A DNA stretch of 64,000 nt from Aureliella sp046290675 (GCA_046290675.1 JBKAHA010000004.1:186001-250000), one strand, 5' to 3'. Positions 9,083 to 18,067 are shown, counted from the stretch's first letter. The notes: a model not told the origin generated them from the sequence alone. Numbers and translations are program-made.

Positions 9083-11638
9083 GTGGTGGGGAAACTACCA
9101 TCACCAGCGAGAAAACGTTCAAAACTGACGAGGCTATGGGCTCGGCGCTCTGCGGATGAGTCCAGAGTTTGGTTGGCCGCAAGTATGCTGCTGGTTGCCG
9201 TTGGGATGTCAACTGGTGTCTTGGGCGTGGTTGTATACAACGGGTTGCCTGGTTTCTGGCCACGAAATATCGAGCCCCATGTTCAAAGCCGTGACGCGGA
9301 TGATTCGATTCGGTTTGAGTTTGCGGAGGATGGTCGCTCTAGGTCGTTGGTGGCGACCGTAGGCGCGAGGGATATCGAATTTGAAAGGCAGCTCTCGCAG
9401 CAGATCCCTGCAGAAGGCATGATTGCTGGCGAAATGCACGGCGGCCTTCGCAGGGTAGGCATCGCGTACTCGCTTGTTGAGCCAGTTAAGTGGGAAGACT
9501 CGGTGTATTGGAAAGTTGCCGAGTACCTCGAGTTGTTTAGAGAGTTCGGTGCAACGAAGGGAAATGTAGGCGATGGCGTCGATCTGTCTGGGATTTCGGA
9601 TTGGATTGGTCGGGGCAGGAGCGACTTGGCCCAAAAATGGATGGGGTCTTTCGAACTTCCAGAGCGCAGTGGGAGCACTGTTGTTTCCATAGCAGGAGTT
9701 TGGCTTCCAGCTAGCGGCACCCAAGCTGGCCAGTCGTCGGATTGGACTCAAGCGGTGGCGGTCCGCTGGTTTGGTCCACAAGCCATCGAGCACCGGATTG
9801 AGGAAGCCATTCAGGATGAGTTTGAGCGAAGTCGCGAGCTCGAAGGGCTTGCAAGCAAGCTCAAATCACAAGAAGACCAACTCTTAACGGTGTACGGTCG
9901 CGTTACGGGGCAGCAACTGGCAACGATTGGGGAGGTCTTGAGTGAGCTTGAATTCATTTTCGCTTCGGTCGACGACTGTTTGCGAGCCGAGAGGTTATTG
10001 AGTGAAGTTCGGGCTGAAATACAGGAGCTCGATCAGCGGACGCAGCCAGATTTCGTTTCATTCCTGACTCTTTCGCCGGACTGGACGGAGCTGCTAGCCG
10101 AAGCGCGAGTGGAAGCTAGGCAAAAGATTGAGACGCTTGTGGGTGATCGTCCGGGGGAAACAAATATCAGGAACGGCTTGGACGACGGGGCCCAGCTCCT
10201 CGAAGTCGAGTTTGGCAGGTATTTCGATCTACAGCGAAAGCGAGCCGACTTGGAGCGCCGCGATGCGCAGGCCGTCCTAGCGTATTCTGGTTCGTTAACA
10301 ATGACCGTCGCGGACGAAGGATTGGCAAAGAGAAAACCAGCGTCGCCAGACAGCCTCGAACGTGATAGCGGATCCGAATCCGTATTCGAGCAAGTTTTTG
10401 CAGCGACGGAATGGACGTTCCGTTTGGACCGGGGAAACCAAGGACTCACGATTCAGAAGGTCCCATCTGTTGACAAATCATCGGATGACTTGTTGTGGGT
10501 TGGCACGAGTGATGTCATCAAAGAAGTGCCGCTACGGGAACTTCGTCGTGCCTATTTCCCTGCGTCGCTAGGGGCCTGGCAAAGCTGCCGGATATTTTTC
10601 GCACGTTGGGGCGATTTTTTATTCGCACGGCAGGTGAACCGACCCGGCGGTGGGATGTTCGAAGCCATTGGTGGCACCATCATCTTGACCTTGTTGATGA
10701 CGATTGCCGTGGTCCCATTGGGCGTCGTTGCTGCTATCTATCTGCACGAATATACATTCGGAGGACCCTTCGTCTCATTGATCCGGATATCCATTCACAA
10801 TCTGGCTGGCGTGCCATCAATCGTTTACGGCGTTTTCGGGGTCGCGTTCTTTTGCTACTTGATGGGCGCCTACATCGACGGTGGCCCCAGCAACGCAGGG
10901 CTTGCGGCTCTCCCACCGCTTCAGTGGTACGTCCTTTCGTTTGCGACCGCACTTGCCGGGGTGTTTGCTTTGTTTACCTCCGTTCGATTTGTTTCTTCAC
11001 CGAGTAGCTCGAATCGAAAGTGGGCTCGACTTGCGATGTTGCTATGGATTTTAGGGGGAACCGGAGGCCTCGCTTTACTGTTGCTCAATCCGTTCTTCGA
11101 AGGATTCTTTACTGAGCAGCTTCCCAGCCCGACGTTCGGAAAAGGAGGTATCGTCTGGGCTGCACTGACTTTGGCGTTGCTGACGCTCCCGACTGTGATC
11201 GTCGCTACGGAAGAATCCCTTGCCGCTATTCCAAATTCGTTTCGTATCGCCTCGGCAGCATGCGGTGCGACTCGATGGCAGACGATTCAGTATGTCGCGT
11301 TACCAAACGCCAAGTATGGAATTTTGACCGGCATGATCCTTTCCATGTCTCGGGCTGTTGGGCAAGTCGCCCCGCTCATGCTTGTCGGGGCTCTGCCCGT
11401 CGCCCCGGAACTCGCTATTGATGACCAGCCTCCGTTTCTCCATGGCTCACGCGGCTTCATGCATGTTGGCTACCAGGTCTACAACTTTGGGTTACAAAGC
11501 AGCTCGTCATTCGAGCTCAGGCCCCACGTGTACGCCGCAATTCTAATACTGGTACTTTGCGTTACGTGCTTGAATCTCCTGGCTTCGACGCTGCGGAAAC
11601 GCGGTCTGGCATTTGCTCCATACTCCCGAGATTTCTAA
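9083..11638 (+). CDS. PstA-like permease with large N-terminal extracytoplasmic domain
   Basis: An 851-residue partner of PstC1. A membrane helix at about residues 33-58 (LAASMLLVAVGMSTGVLGVV) is followed by about 450 residues of mostly helical, charged sequence, including a coiled-coil-like stretch (EEAIQDEFERSRELEGLASK). The permease core begins near residue 525 (GGTIILTLLMTIAVVPLGVV). The coupling loop reads IPNSFRIASAACGATRW, so the glutamate of the REA motif is replaced by isoleucine. The segment normally reading GET reads GQV (SRAVGQVAP). In the standard PstA2 here both glutamates are present. The start is chosen at the first of two adjacent GTG codons because GGGGG lies just upstream; a TTG at 9071 is possible. 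No ATPase gene follows directly; pstS2 is the next gene. Confidence 0.8.
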   Translation: MVGKLPSPARKRSKLTRLWARRSADESRVWLAASMLLVAVGMSTGVLGVVVYNGLPGFWPRNIEPHVQSRDADDSIRFEFAEDGRSRSLVATVGARDIEFERQLSQQIPAEGMIAGEMHGGLRRVGIAYSLVEPVKWEDSVYWKVAEYLELFREFGATKGNVGDGVDLSGISDWIGRGRSDLAQKWMGSFELPERSGSTVVSIAGVWLPASGTQAGQSSDWTQAVAVRWFGPQAIEHRIEEAIQDEFERSRELEGLASKLKSQEDQLLTVYGRVTGQQLATIGEVLSELEFIFASVDDCLRAERLLSEVRAEIQELDQRTQPDFVSFLTLSPDWTELLAEARVEARQKIETLVGDRPGETNIRNGLDDGAQLLEVEFGRYFDLQRKRADLERRDAQAVLAYSGSLTMTVADEGLAKRKPASPDSLERDSGSESVFEQVFAATEWTFRLDRGNQGLTIQKVPSVDKSSDDLLWVGTSDVIKEVPLRELRRAYFPASLGAWQSCRIFFARWGDFLFARQVNRPGGGMFEAIGGTIILTLLMTIAVVPLGVVAAIYLHEYTFGGPFVSLIRISIHNLAGVPSIVYGVFGVAFFCYLMGAYIDGGPSNAGLAALPPLQWYVLSFATALAGVFALFTSVRFVSSPSSSNRKWARLAMLLWILGGTGGLALLLLNPFFEGFFTEQLPSPTFGKGGIVWAALTLALLTLPTVIVATEESLAAIPNSFRIASAACGATRWQTIQYVALPNAKYGILTGMILSMSRAVGQVAPLMLVGALPVAPELAIDDQPPFLHGSRGFMHVGYQVYNFGLQSSSSFELRPHVYAAILILVLCVTCLNLLASTLRKRGLAFAPYSRDF

Positions 11639-11916
11639 CCTTGGGATCCTGGTCGGCAAACTGGCTATCCGCTGTGTCCAATTCCTGGTCACTCGGACGC
11701 GCTGGCTAGCTGTTAATTTTTAGTGAAGCTTCGGGCGGGACGGGAGAGAAGCCTCCGAATTTGGGGCAACACGGCGATAGCGGGCGAGATGGGCGTTGTC
11801 GGATGCGAATTCGTCGTTTAATTTCTCGCTTTCCTTGGCCACGGTTGATTCTCGATGGAGATCCTCAACGAACGATGACGGTCAAATTAGGCGACGTTTT
11901 ATTGGTGAATTGGATT

Positions 11917-12777
11917 ATGAAACGGGTTCTCTGCACTGTTGCCCTATGCGTTTTTGCGTCCGTGATTAGCGGTTGCGGCAAGAAAGCGACGAACAAAGTA
12001 AGCATTAAGAACAAGGGGTCTGATACCCTCGTTCAGGTCGCCCAGGCTTGGGCTGAAGCCTACGGCGAGACAAATCAGGATGTGTCCGTGCAGGTATCGG
12101 GAGGCGGATCCGGGACGGGCATCACGGCTCTGATCAATGGAACCGTCGACATCGCGAACGCTAGCCGAGCGATCAAAGACAAAGAACGCGAAGAGATCAA
12201 AGAGAAGCTCGGCAAAGAAGTCAACGAGTACATCGTTGGTTTCGACGGGATCGCGGTCTACACCCACAAAGACAATCCTCTGACAACCATCTCTTTGGAA
12301 GAATTGAATGGCATTTACGCCGAAGGCGGAGCAATAGGGGATTGGAAGGACGTCGGGGCTGGCGAATTGACCGGCGAAATTCAACGTGCCAGCCGCCAGA
12401 ATAACTCAGGTACTTACGCGTTTTTCCGAGACGTTGTCTGCGGAAAAGGTGGCGAGTTCAAGCAGGGCGCAAATTCGCTGAGTGGCTCTAAGGAAGTCGT
12501 GGAATTTGTGACGACGACACCGCTGGCGATTGGCTATAGCGGTATGGGTTACAAGAACGATGAAGTCAATTGGCTTGCCGTGTCGAAAGAGGCGGGTGCG
12601 GAGGCTTTTGAGCCAACGCCCGAAAACGTGCTGAGTAAGGATTACCCGATTGCCCGGCCTCTTTATCTCTATACGGTGGGTGAGGAGTCCGAAGAGGTGA
12701 AAGCCTATATTGAGTGGATTATGGGGGCTGCCGGCCAAGAGGTCGTAGCGAGTCAGAAATTCGTTCCGCTACAATAG
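11917..12777 (+). CDS. pstS: PstS-like phosphate-binding lipoprotein 2
   Basis: A 286-residue substrate-binding lipoprotein. The ATG at 11917 gives a classic lipoprotein signal: MKRVLCTVALCVFASVISGC with a VISG/C lipobox. An upstream TTG at 11761 would bury this signal and is rejected. Ligand-binding motifs are standard for PstS: KGSDTLVQVAQAWAEAY, SGGGSGTGITALINGTVDIA and SRQNNSGTYAFFRDVV. It delivers phosphate to PstC2A2, encoded just downstream. A hairpin with a T-run between the two genes may lower permease expression relative to the binding protein. No sequence I would call a Pho box was found in the 278 bases upstream. Confidence 0.92.
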   Translation: MKRVLCTVALCVFASVISGCGKKATNKVSIKNKGSDTLVQVAQAWAEAYGETNQDVSVQVSGGGSGTGITALINGTVDIANASRAIKDKEREEIKEKLGKEVNEYIVGFDGIAVYTHKDNPLTTISLEELNGIYAEGGAIGDWKDVGAGELTGEIQRASRQNNSGTYAFFRDVVCGKGGEFKQGANSLSGSKEVVEFVTTTPLAIGYSGMGYKNDEVNWLAVSKEAGAEAFEPTPENVLSKDYPIARPLYLYTVGEESEEVKAYIEWIMGAAGQEVVASQKFVPLQ

Positions 12778-12803
12778 CGTCTCTTCAAGACTGGCAATCA
12801 AAT

Positions 12804-12840
12804 GCTGCGGGACTTCTGGTGCCCGCGGCGAGCCTTTTTT
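12804..12840 (+). terminator. Hairpin with T-run between pstS2 and pstC2 (attenuator-like)
   Basis: GCTGCGGG (12804-12811) pairs with CCCGCGGC (12822-12829), one G-U pair, around a 10-base loop. Six T residues follow at 12835-12840, five bases after the stem. It sits within the operon, 23 bases before the pstC2 start, so partial termination is more likely than a full stop. Confidence 0.6.
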
Positions 12841-12862
12841 AACCTAAAGAGTTGGGGCTCGG

Positions 12863-13828
12863 ATGAGTTCTCAAGCTTCTAAAGACTCCTCGAGTTCTCC
12901 GGCAAGGGATGGTTTCTCAATCATCCGGTCCATCGGACGCATGTTGGATATTTGCGAGCCGGCCATTCAAATGGCAATTCGAGCTTGCGGCTGGAGTTCG
13001 ATTGTCCTGGTGGCGGCTATCTTCTTCTTCATTTTTCTTGAAGCAGGAGACATGGTCGTCAAGTTGGATTGGGGCGAGTTCTTTTTCAGCACCCGTTGGA
13101 TTCCAAGCCCCGCCGAGGGCAATGATCCGGTCTATGGAGCCGGAGCCCTCCTGGTAGGGACTCTTGCGGTAACGGTCGGATCCATGCTGATTGCTGTTCC
13201 GCTAGGACTTGGGGCTGCGGTCTACATTTCCGAGTTTGCTTCGCCCCGCGTTAAAGAGACGCTGAAGGTGATCATCGAGCAACTGGCAGCAATCCCGTCT
13301 GTTGTGTGGGGCTTCATCGGCATCGCGGTCATGGGACCACTGCTAATTCAGGTCACGGGCTACCCCGTCGGAATCAATTTGTTCAACGGTAGCCTCGTAG
13401 TCGGATTGATGGCCGTACCCTTGATCGTGTCGATTTCTGAGGATGCCCTGCGAAGCGTGCCTGACTCTTATCGCGAAGCTGCGATGGCACTTGGAGCGAG
13501 TAAATGGGAGATGGTTTACAAAGTGCTGTTCCCGTCCGCTCGCAACGGATTGTTGGCTGCCTGCATGTTGGGTGTTGGGCGTGCTGTTGGCGAGACGATG
13601 GCGGTGCTCATGGCGACTGGAAATGCAAACAAAATACCAGGAAGCCTGTTTGATTCCGTTCAAACGATGACTGCGACGATTGCCCAAGAGATGGGAGATG
13701 CTGTTCAGGGAGGAGAGCACTACCAAGTTCTCTTTGTCATCGGCATCGTCCTGCTGGTGATTACCTGTGCGATCAATGTCGTTTCGGACATCGTGATCAA
13801 GGGGTTGCGGAAAGAGAAGAATGCCTGA
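12863..13828 (+). CDS. pstC: Phosphate ABC transporter permease PstC2
   Basis: A 321-residue inner-membrane permease of standard PstC length. The N-terminal membrane helix (SSIVLVAAIFFFIFLEAG) is followed by the motif WIPSPAEGNDPVYGAGALLVGT. The ABC-coupling loop DALRSVPDSYREAAMALGASKWEM has an intact EAA glutamate. GVGRAVGETMAVLMATGN carries the Arg and Glu of the segment implicated in transport in E. coli PstC. It is expected to pair with PstA2, whose gene overlaps it by 8 bases, a sign of translational coupling. The start ATG at 12863 follows a modest GGGG/GG-containing site. Confidence 0.93.
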   Translation: MSSQASKDSSSSPARDGFSIIRSIGRMLDICEPAIQMAIRACGWSSIVLVAAIFFFIFLEAGDMVVKLDWGEFFFSTRWIPSPAEGNDPVYGAGALLVGTLAVTVGSMLIAVPLGLGAAVYISEFASPRVKETLKVIIEQLAAIPSVVWGFIGIAVMGPLLIQVTGYPVGINLFNGSLVVGLMAVPLIVSISEDALRSVPDSYREAAMALGASKWEMVYKVLFPSARNGLLAACMLGVGRAVGETMAVLMATGNANKIPGSLFDSVQTMTATIAQEMGDAVQGGEHYQVLFVIGIVLLVITCAINVVSDIVIKGLRKEKNA

Positions 13829-14738
13829 CGAGTCGAAGAACAATTTGTTCACTGCGACGGCTCGGTCCCGCAAACGGGCTCGCATCGAGACCATTGCGAA
13901 ATGGGTCACGTGTTTGATGGCACTCTCGCTCGTGATTCCCGTGTTGGGCATTCTGGGATTCATTTTTCGCGAGGCCTGGCCGGTTCTGTCGTTTGACTAT
14001 TTGTGGACCAATCCGGAAGACGGTAGCCGAGCAGGCGGAATCTGGGCGCCGCTAATTGGGACGTTCTATTTGGTCTTGGTGTCTCTGTTGATCGTGGCTC
14101 CCGTTGGAATTTTGGCTGGGATCTACCTCAACGAATACGCGGGAGACAACTGGTTCACTCGAATCGTTAACATGGCGGTGACGAGTCTGGCTGGTGTCCC
14201 AAGCATTGTGCATGCGTTATTCGGCGTTGGTGCGTTCGTCCTGTTCTTCAATATGGGAGAGAGCTTACTGGCGGCCTCATGTACAGTGGCTGTGATGACG
14301 GTGCCGGTGATTATCACAGCGACCAGAGAGGCTCTCGCAGCTGTGCCGATGGCTTTTCGCGAGGCGTGTTGGAACATGGGGGCCACCAAGTGGCAGACGA
14401 TCCGCACCATTGTGTTACCAAACTCGGTTAGCGGGATACTGACAGGGGTCATTCTTGAGATTGCTCGTGCGGCGGGAGAAACGGCCCCGATTCTCTTCAC
14501 GGGCGCCGTTTTCTGGGTGGATGTGGCCGACTCTGGTTTCGATAAGTTTGTGCCCTATTACCTCGGCGACAAGTTCATGGCATTGTCGATGCATTTGCAT
14601 GTGATTTCTACACAGATCACGGACATGCCAAGAGAGATGCAATTCGGTACTGCTGCCGTAGTGATCGGACTGATCCTGCTCGTCAATAGCGTCTCAATGG
14701 TACTACGCGTTTACCTGAGGTCGCAGAAGAAATGGTAA
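13821..14738 (+). CDS. pstA: Phosphate ABC transporter permease PstA2
   Basis: A 305-residue permease of standard PstA length. Recognisable blocks are GGIWAPLIGTFYLVLVSLL, GIYLNEYAGDNWFTRIVN, SLAGVPSIVHALFGVGAF and the coupling loop ALAAVPMAFREACWNMGATKW with its glutamate intact. IARAAGETAPILFTGA closes the core. Its gene overlaps pstC2 upstream by 8 bases and the first ATPase gene downstream by 7 bases, so pstC2-pstA2-pstB1 should be co-translated. This is the conventional phosphate channel half, in contrast to the oversized PstA1. Confidence 0.93.
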   Translation: MPDESKNNLFTATARSRKRARIETIAKWVTCLMALSLVIPVLGILGFIFREAWPVLSFDYLWTNPEDGSRAGGIWAPLIGTFYLVLVSLLIVAPVGILAGIYLNEYAGDNWFTRIVNMAVTSLAGVPSIVHALFGVGAFVLFFNMGESLLAASCTVAVMTVPVIITATREALAAVPMAFREACWNMGATKWQTIRTIVLPNSVSGILTGVILEIARAAGETAPILFTGAVFWVDVADSGFDKFVPYYLGDKFMALSMHLHVISTQITDMPREMQFGTAAVVIGLILLVNSVSMVLRVYLRSQKKW

Positions 14739-15493
14739 GCGAGAAGCTGGCAATTGAATTCTCAGACGTGACCGTGCGGTATGGAGATAAGGTCGCTTTA
14801 GACCGTCTGTCGATCCGGGTCCCAGAACGCAGCATTCTAGGTGTCGTCGGTCCTGCGAACTCAGGCAAGACAACGATGCTGAAATGCGTCAATCGCACGC
14901 TTGAGTTCGCGGAGGGCGCCTCAATCGAAGGCGTCGTCAGTGTGGGAGGAAAAGACGTCTCGCAGATCAAGAATGTCTACGAGCTTCGACGTAAAGTCGG
15001 CATGGTGTTTCCTCTGCCTGTTGGGCTTCCGCTTTCGATTTACGAGAACGTTGCCTACGCGCCTCGGCGAGCTGGAATGAATAACCGGGCGGAGTTGGAC
15101 CAGCTGATTGAAAAATGTCTGAGGCAGGCGATGCTTTGGGATGAAGTGAAGGATCGGCTCAACTCGCTGGGTACCAAGCTGTCAGGCGGGCAGCAGCAAC
15201 GTTTGACGTTAGCAAGAGCGCTGTCGCACCAGCCGGACGTCCTGTGCCTGGATGAGTTTTCAATCGCAATCGATCCTGTAACGACGATGAAAATTGAGGA
15301 CGTTCTCCAGGAACTGCGGAATGAAATGACGATCGTGCTTGTCACCAACTTGGTCCAGCAAGCCAAACGATTGGCTGATCAGACTCTGTTTTTGAATGAT
15401 TCAGAGATGGTTGAGTTCGGTGCGACGGAAAAGATGTTTAACAGTCCTGACAATCCACTTACCGGAGACTATTTGAACGGTGAGTTCGGATAA
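14732..15493 (+). CDS. PstB-type ABC ATPase with altered Q- and H-loops
   Basis: A 253-residue nucleotide-binding subunit of the PstB family. Walker A is intact (GPANSGKTT, residues 40-48), the signature is perfect (LSGGQQQR, 150-157) and Walker B keeps the catalytic Glu (VLCLDE, 170-175). Two switch residues are changed. The Q-loop reads MVFPLP, so Pro94 stands for the glutamine. The H-loop reads VLVTNLV, so Asn206 stands for the histidine. The D-loop (usually SALD) reads SIAID. The codons CCT and AAC at these places are unambiguous. Its own ATP site should therefore be poor at hydrolysis, while its signature can serve a partner. The start overlaps the pstA2 stop. The next gene has the opposite defect. 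Confidence 0.88.
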   Translation: MVSEKLAIEFSDVTVRYGDKVALDRLSIRVPERSILGVVGPANSGKTTMLKCVNRTLEFAEGASIEGVVSVGGKDVSQIKNVYELRRKVGMVFPLPVGLPLSIYENVAYAPRRAGMNNRAELDQLIEKCLRQAMLWDEVKDRLNSLGTKLSGGQQQRLTLARALSHQPDVLCLDEFSIAIDPVTTMKIEDVLQELRNEMTIVLVTNLVQQAKRLADQTLFLNDSEMVEFGATEKMFNSPDNPLTGDYLNGEFG

Positions 15494-15497
15494 GACT

Positions 15498-16289
15498 ATG
15501 AGCGAAGTAGCTTCTACGACCAGCGACGATGGCGTTAGTATTCGGGCTCGTGATCTGAGTTTGTGGTACGGCGATTTTCAGGCGTTGCATTCTGTTTCAG
15601 TTGATATCAAACCTGGTGTGATCACCGGCTTGATTGGCCCCTCAGGTTGTGGCAAAACGACGCTGTTGCGCAGCTTTAATCGTATCAACGAGCGTTACGG
15701 AAACGTGACGACAAAGGGTGAGATCACCGTCTTTGGCAAGAATATCTACGACGAAGACGTGTCTCTGAGCGAGCTTCGTAAGTCAGTCGGTATGGTCTTC
15801 CAGCGTCCCAATCCGCTGCCTATCTCGGTCTACGAGAATATTCTGTTCGGTTCGCGTATCCATTCGGATAGTAGGCTTTCCAAAGCAGATTGTGATGAGC
15901 TCGTTGAATCGGCTCTGACTGAAGTTCAGCTTTGGGATGATGTTAAAGACAACTTGAAACGCCGCGCGACTAATCTGACGCTTGAGCAGCAGCAGAAATT
16001 GTGCATCGCGAGGCTTTTGCCCTTGAAGCCGCGAATCATCCTGATGGATGAGCCTTGTTCAGCGCTCGATGCGGACGGCATCGCTCGAGTGGAGGAACTG
16101 ATTGGCGAGCTGCGTCATAAATACACCGTGCTGATCGTGACGCACAATATGGCCCAGGCGAAGCGTGCCACGGAAGAATGCATCTACATGCTGCTAGGTA
16201 AGATCGTGGAGCACTCTCCGACTCAGCAGCTTTTCGAGAGGCCGCAAAATGAAGAAACACTGATGTACGTAGAAGGCCGTTACGGCTGA
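15498..16289 (+). CDS. PstB-type ABC ATPase with degenerate signature motif
   Basis: A 263-residue PstB-family ATPase. Walker A (GPSGCGKTT, 47-55), Q-loop (VFQRPN, Gln102), Walker B (IILMDEP, Asp184-Glu185), D-loop (SALD) and H-loop (VTHN, His216) are all intact. The ABC signature, which should read LSGGQQQR, reads LTLEQQQK (160-167). Both signature glycines and the serine are lost, so it cannot complete a partner's ATP site in the normal way. It complements the preceding ATPase, which has a perfect signature but faulty Q- and H-loops. The ATG at 15498 comes 4 bases after the previous stop; a GTG at 15480 would overlap and adds six residues. Confidence 0.88.
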   Translation: MSEVASTTSDDGVSIRARDLSLWYGDFQALHSVSVDIKPGVITGLIGPSGCGKTTLLRSFNRINERYGNVTTKGEITVFGKNIYDEDVSLSELRKSVGMVFQRPNPLPISVYENILFGSRIHSDSRLSKADCDELVESALTEVQLWDDVKDNLKRRATNLTLEQQQKLCIARLLPLKPRIILMDEPCSALDADGIARVEELIGELRHKYTVLIVTHNMAQAKRATEECIYMLLGKIVEHSPTQQLFERPQNEETLMYVEGRYG

Positions 16290-16450
16290 TCCACGTGTAT
16301 CGCGACAGGCCATCGCGCAACAAGCTATCACTCATGTGATTGGCTCGAGCGGTTTCGCTGTTCTGCGGTAATACCGTTTCGCGATTACCTGATTTCATTG
16401 GCTTACCGTACAATCTGAGCCTCGAGTCAAAAACCGAGATCGGGGACAAC

Positions 16451-17290
16451 GTGGCGAAGAATGAGTCAAATCGACTAGAGGAAGTCGCGGCGGGGCGTCG
16501 AGTGGATGCCGTAATCCACGATTCTCTTCTGAGTCGGGAAGCGGCTATCGATATTCAGCAATTCAGCTTGTGGTACGGCAAGAAGCAAGCTCTGCATGAA
16601 GTTACGATGCCGATTCCAGCTGGACAGATTACAGCACTTGTTGGGCCAAGTGGCTGTGGTAAGACGACGATGCTACGCAGCGTCAATCGGATGACCGACC
16701 TAGTGGATGGTCTGACTGTACGGGGCGACATTCTGTTTCGTGGCGAGTCGATCTTTACGCCTTCTGTCGACGTAATCGAATTGCGCAAGCAAATGGGAAT
16801 GGTCTTTCAGGAACCAAACCCGTTTCCGATGAGTGTTTTTGAGAATGTCGTTTACCCGCTTCGAATTGCGGGAATCAACGACCGCCGGCGGCTGAATCGT
16901 GTCGCAACGAATGTGCTGAAGCAAGCGGGGCTCTGGGAGGAAGTCCGGGAGCGGCTGAGTGAAAATGGGCTTCGTTTATCTGGTGGGCAACAACAGCGTT
17001 TGTGCATTGCTCGGGCAATTGCGATGAAGCCCACTCTTCTTCTGTTTGACGAACCCTGTTCTGCGCTGGATCCATTGGCAACGAGGCGAATCGAAGACCT
17101 TATTTCCAAGTTGCGTGGGGACTATACGGTATTGATCGTAACTCACAACATGCAGCAAGCCGCTAGAATCAGCGACAACATTGCATTCTTCTACCTTGGT
17201 CGCTTGATCGAATATGGAGAGACGAGCCAGATGTTTACAAAGCCTTATCTCCCTGAGACTGAGGCCTACGTCATGGGACGCTTCGGGTAG
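16451..17290 (+). CDS. pstB: Canonical phosphate ABC transporter ATPase PstB3
   Basis: A 279-residue ATPase with every motif intact: Walker A GPSGCGKTT (65-73), Q-loop MGMVFQEPN, signature LSGGQQQR, Walker B LLLFDEP, SALD and H-loop VTHNMQQ. It should work as a normal homodimer and energise one of the two Pst permease pairs. The GTG at 16451 is chosen with GGGGA about 5 bases upstream; a TTG at 16340 would add 37 residues unlike the family. It lies 161 bases after the preceding ATPase gene, so it may have its own promoter. No phoU gene follows, although phoU often ends pst operons. Confidence 0.9.
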   Translation: MAKNESNRLEEVAAGRRVDAVIHDSLLSREAAIDIQQFSLWYGKKQALHEVTMPIPAGQITALVGPSGCGKTTMLRSVNRMTDLVDGLTVRGDILFRGESIFTPSVDVIELRKQMGMVFQEPNPFPMSVFENVVYPLRIAGINDRRRLNRVATNVLKQAGLWEEVRERLSENGLRLSGGQQQRLCIARAIAMKPTLLLFDEPCSALDPLATRRIEDLISKLRGDYTVLIVTHNMQQAARISDNIAFFYLGRLIEYGETSQMFTKPYLPETEAYVMGRFG

Positions 17291-17404
17291 CCGGTAGGAG
17301 ATGTCGTGCGATTTTGCCGGGGGTCACGGAGGCTGAGGGACGCGACCGGATGAAAGTAGCGCCGTTGGAACGTGTGGAGTGGGGTAGTAACTGAGGTAGA
17401 GTCG

Positions 17405-18067
17405 ATGATTGAACGAGTCCTTGAGCCAGAGCTGATGGATGATCCAGAGGAATCAGAGGCATACGATGATATGGATCATGGTGGTGTCAACGCGCAGTTT
17501 GTGACAGACTTGCTCGAGTTTGGGGACTTGCCAGATCATGTTCTGGATGTCGGGACTGGGACAGCACGCATTCCAATTGAATTGTGTAGCCGTGTCTCGC
17601 AAACTGCAGTATTGGCATGTGATGCCGCGGTCAGCATGCTTGAGCATGCGAAAATCGTGATTGCTGCAGAAGGCTATGAGGGGCGGATCGAGCTGCGACT
17701 CCAGGATGCCAAAGCACTTGAATTTGATGACGAGACTTTTCCGTGTGTCATTTCAAATAGCCTTGTCCATCACATTGCGGAACCGTTCGCAGTACTCTCC
17801 GAAATGGTTCGAGTTGCCGAGCCTGATGCCACGGTTTTTGTGCGTGATCTTGCGAGACCTGATCGTCATGAAACAGTGGAGAATCTTGTGGAGTCTTATA
17901 GCGGTGAGGAAAGTGAATATTGCCAACAACTATTCCGCCAATCATTGATTGCGGCTCTGACGCTGGAAGAAGTGCGTGAGATGGTGGCTCGGTTGGGCTT
18001 TTCCAAAGATACCGTTACGATGACGAGTGATCGACACTGGACATGGCAGGCGCGGAAAAGTGTCTGA
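17405..18067 (+). CDS. Class I SAM-dependent methyltransferase, substrate unknown
   Basis: A 220-residue protein with a Methyltransf_11/25-like fold. Motif I is VLDVGTGTARIPIEL (about residues 45-59), followed by the acidic residue of motif II (LACDAAVSM). A post-I aspartate (QDAKALEF) and the motif IV region (ISNSLVHHI) are also visible. The start is the ATG at 17405, with GAGG 9 bases upstream. It lies between the pst genes and thyA in the same direction but with gaps of over 100 bases on both sides, so operon membership is unclear. Small-molecule methylation is likely; the substrate cannot be told. Confidence 0.8.
   Translation: MIERVLEPELMDDPEESEAYDDMDHGGVNAQFVTDLLEFGDLPDHVLDVGTGTARIPIELCSRVSQTAVLACDAAVSMLEHAKIVIAAEGYEGRIELRLQDAKALEFDDETFPCVISNSLVHHIAEPFAVLSEMVRVAEPDATVFVRDLARPDRHETVENLVESYSGEESEYCQQLFRQSLIAALTLEEVREMVARLGFSKDTVTMTSDRHWTWQARKSV

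Noticed and set aside
11639..11916. Pho box upstream of pstS2
   Set aside because: CTGTTAATTTTTAG near 11709 has only a loose resemblance and no second direct repeat, so no regulator site is claimed.
14732..16289. Reading the two altered ATPases as pseudogenes
   Set aside because: Both frames are intact, tightly coupled to neighbours and keep all motifs that the other lacks; random decay would not leave such a complementary pattern.
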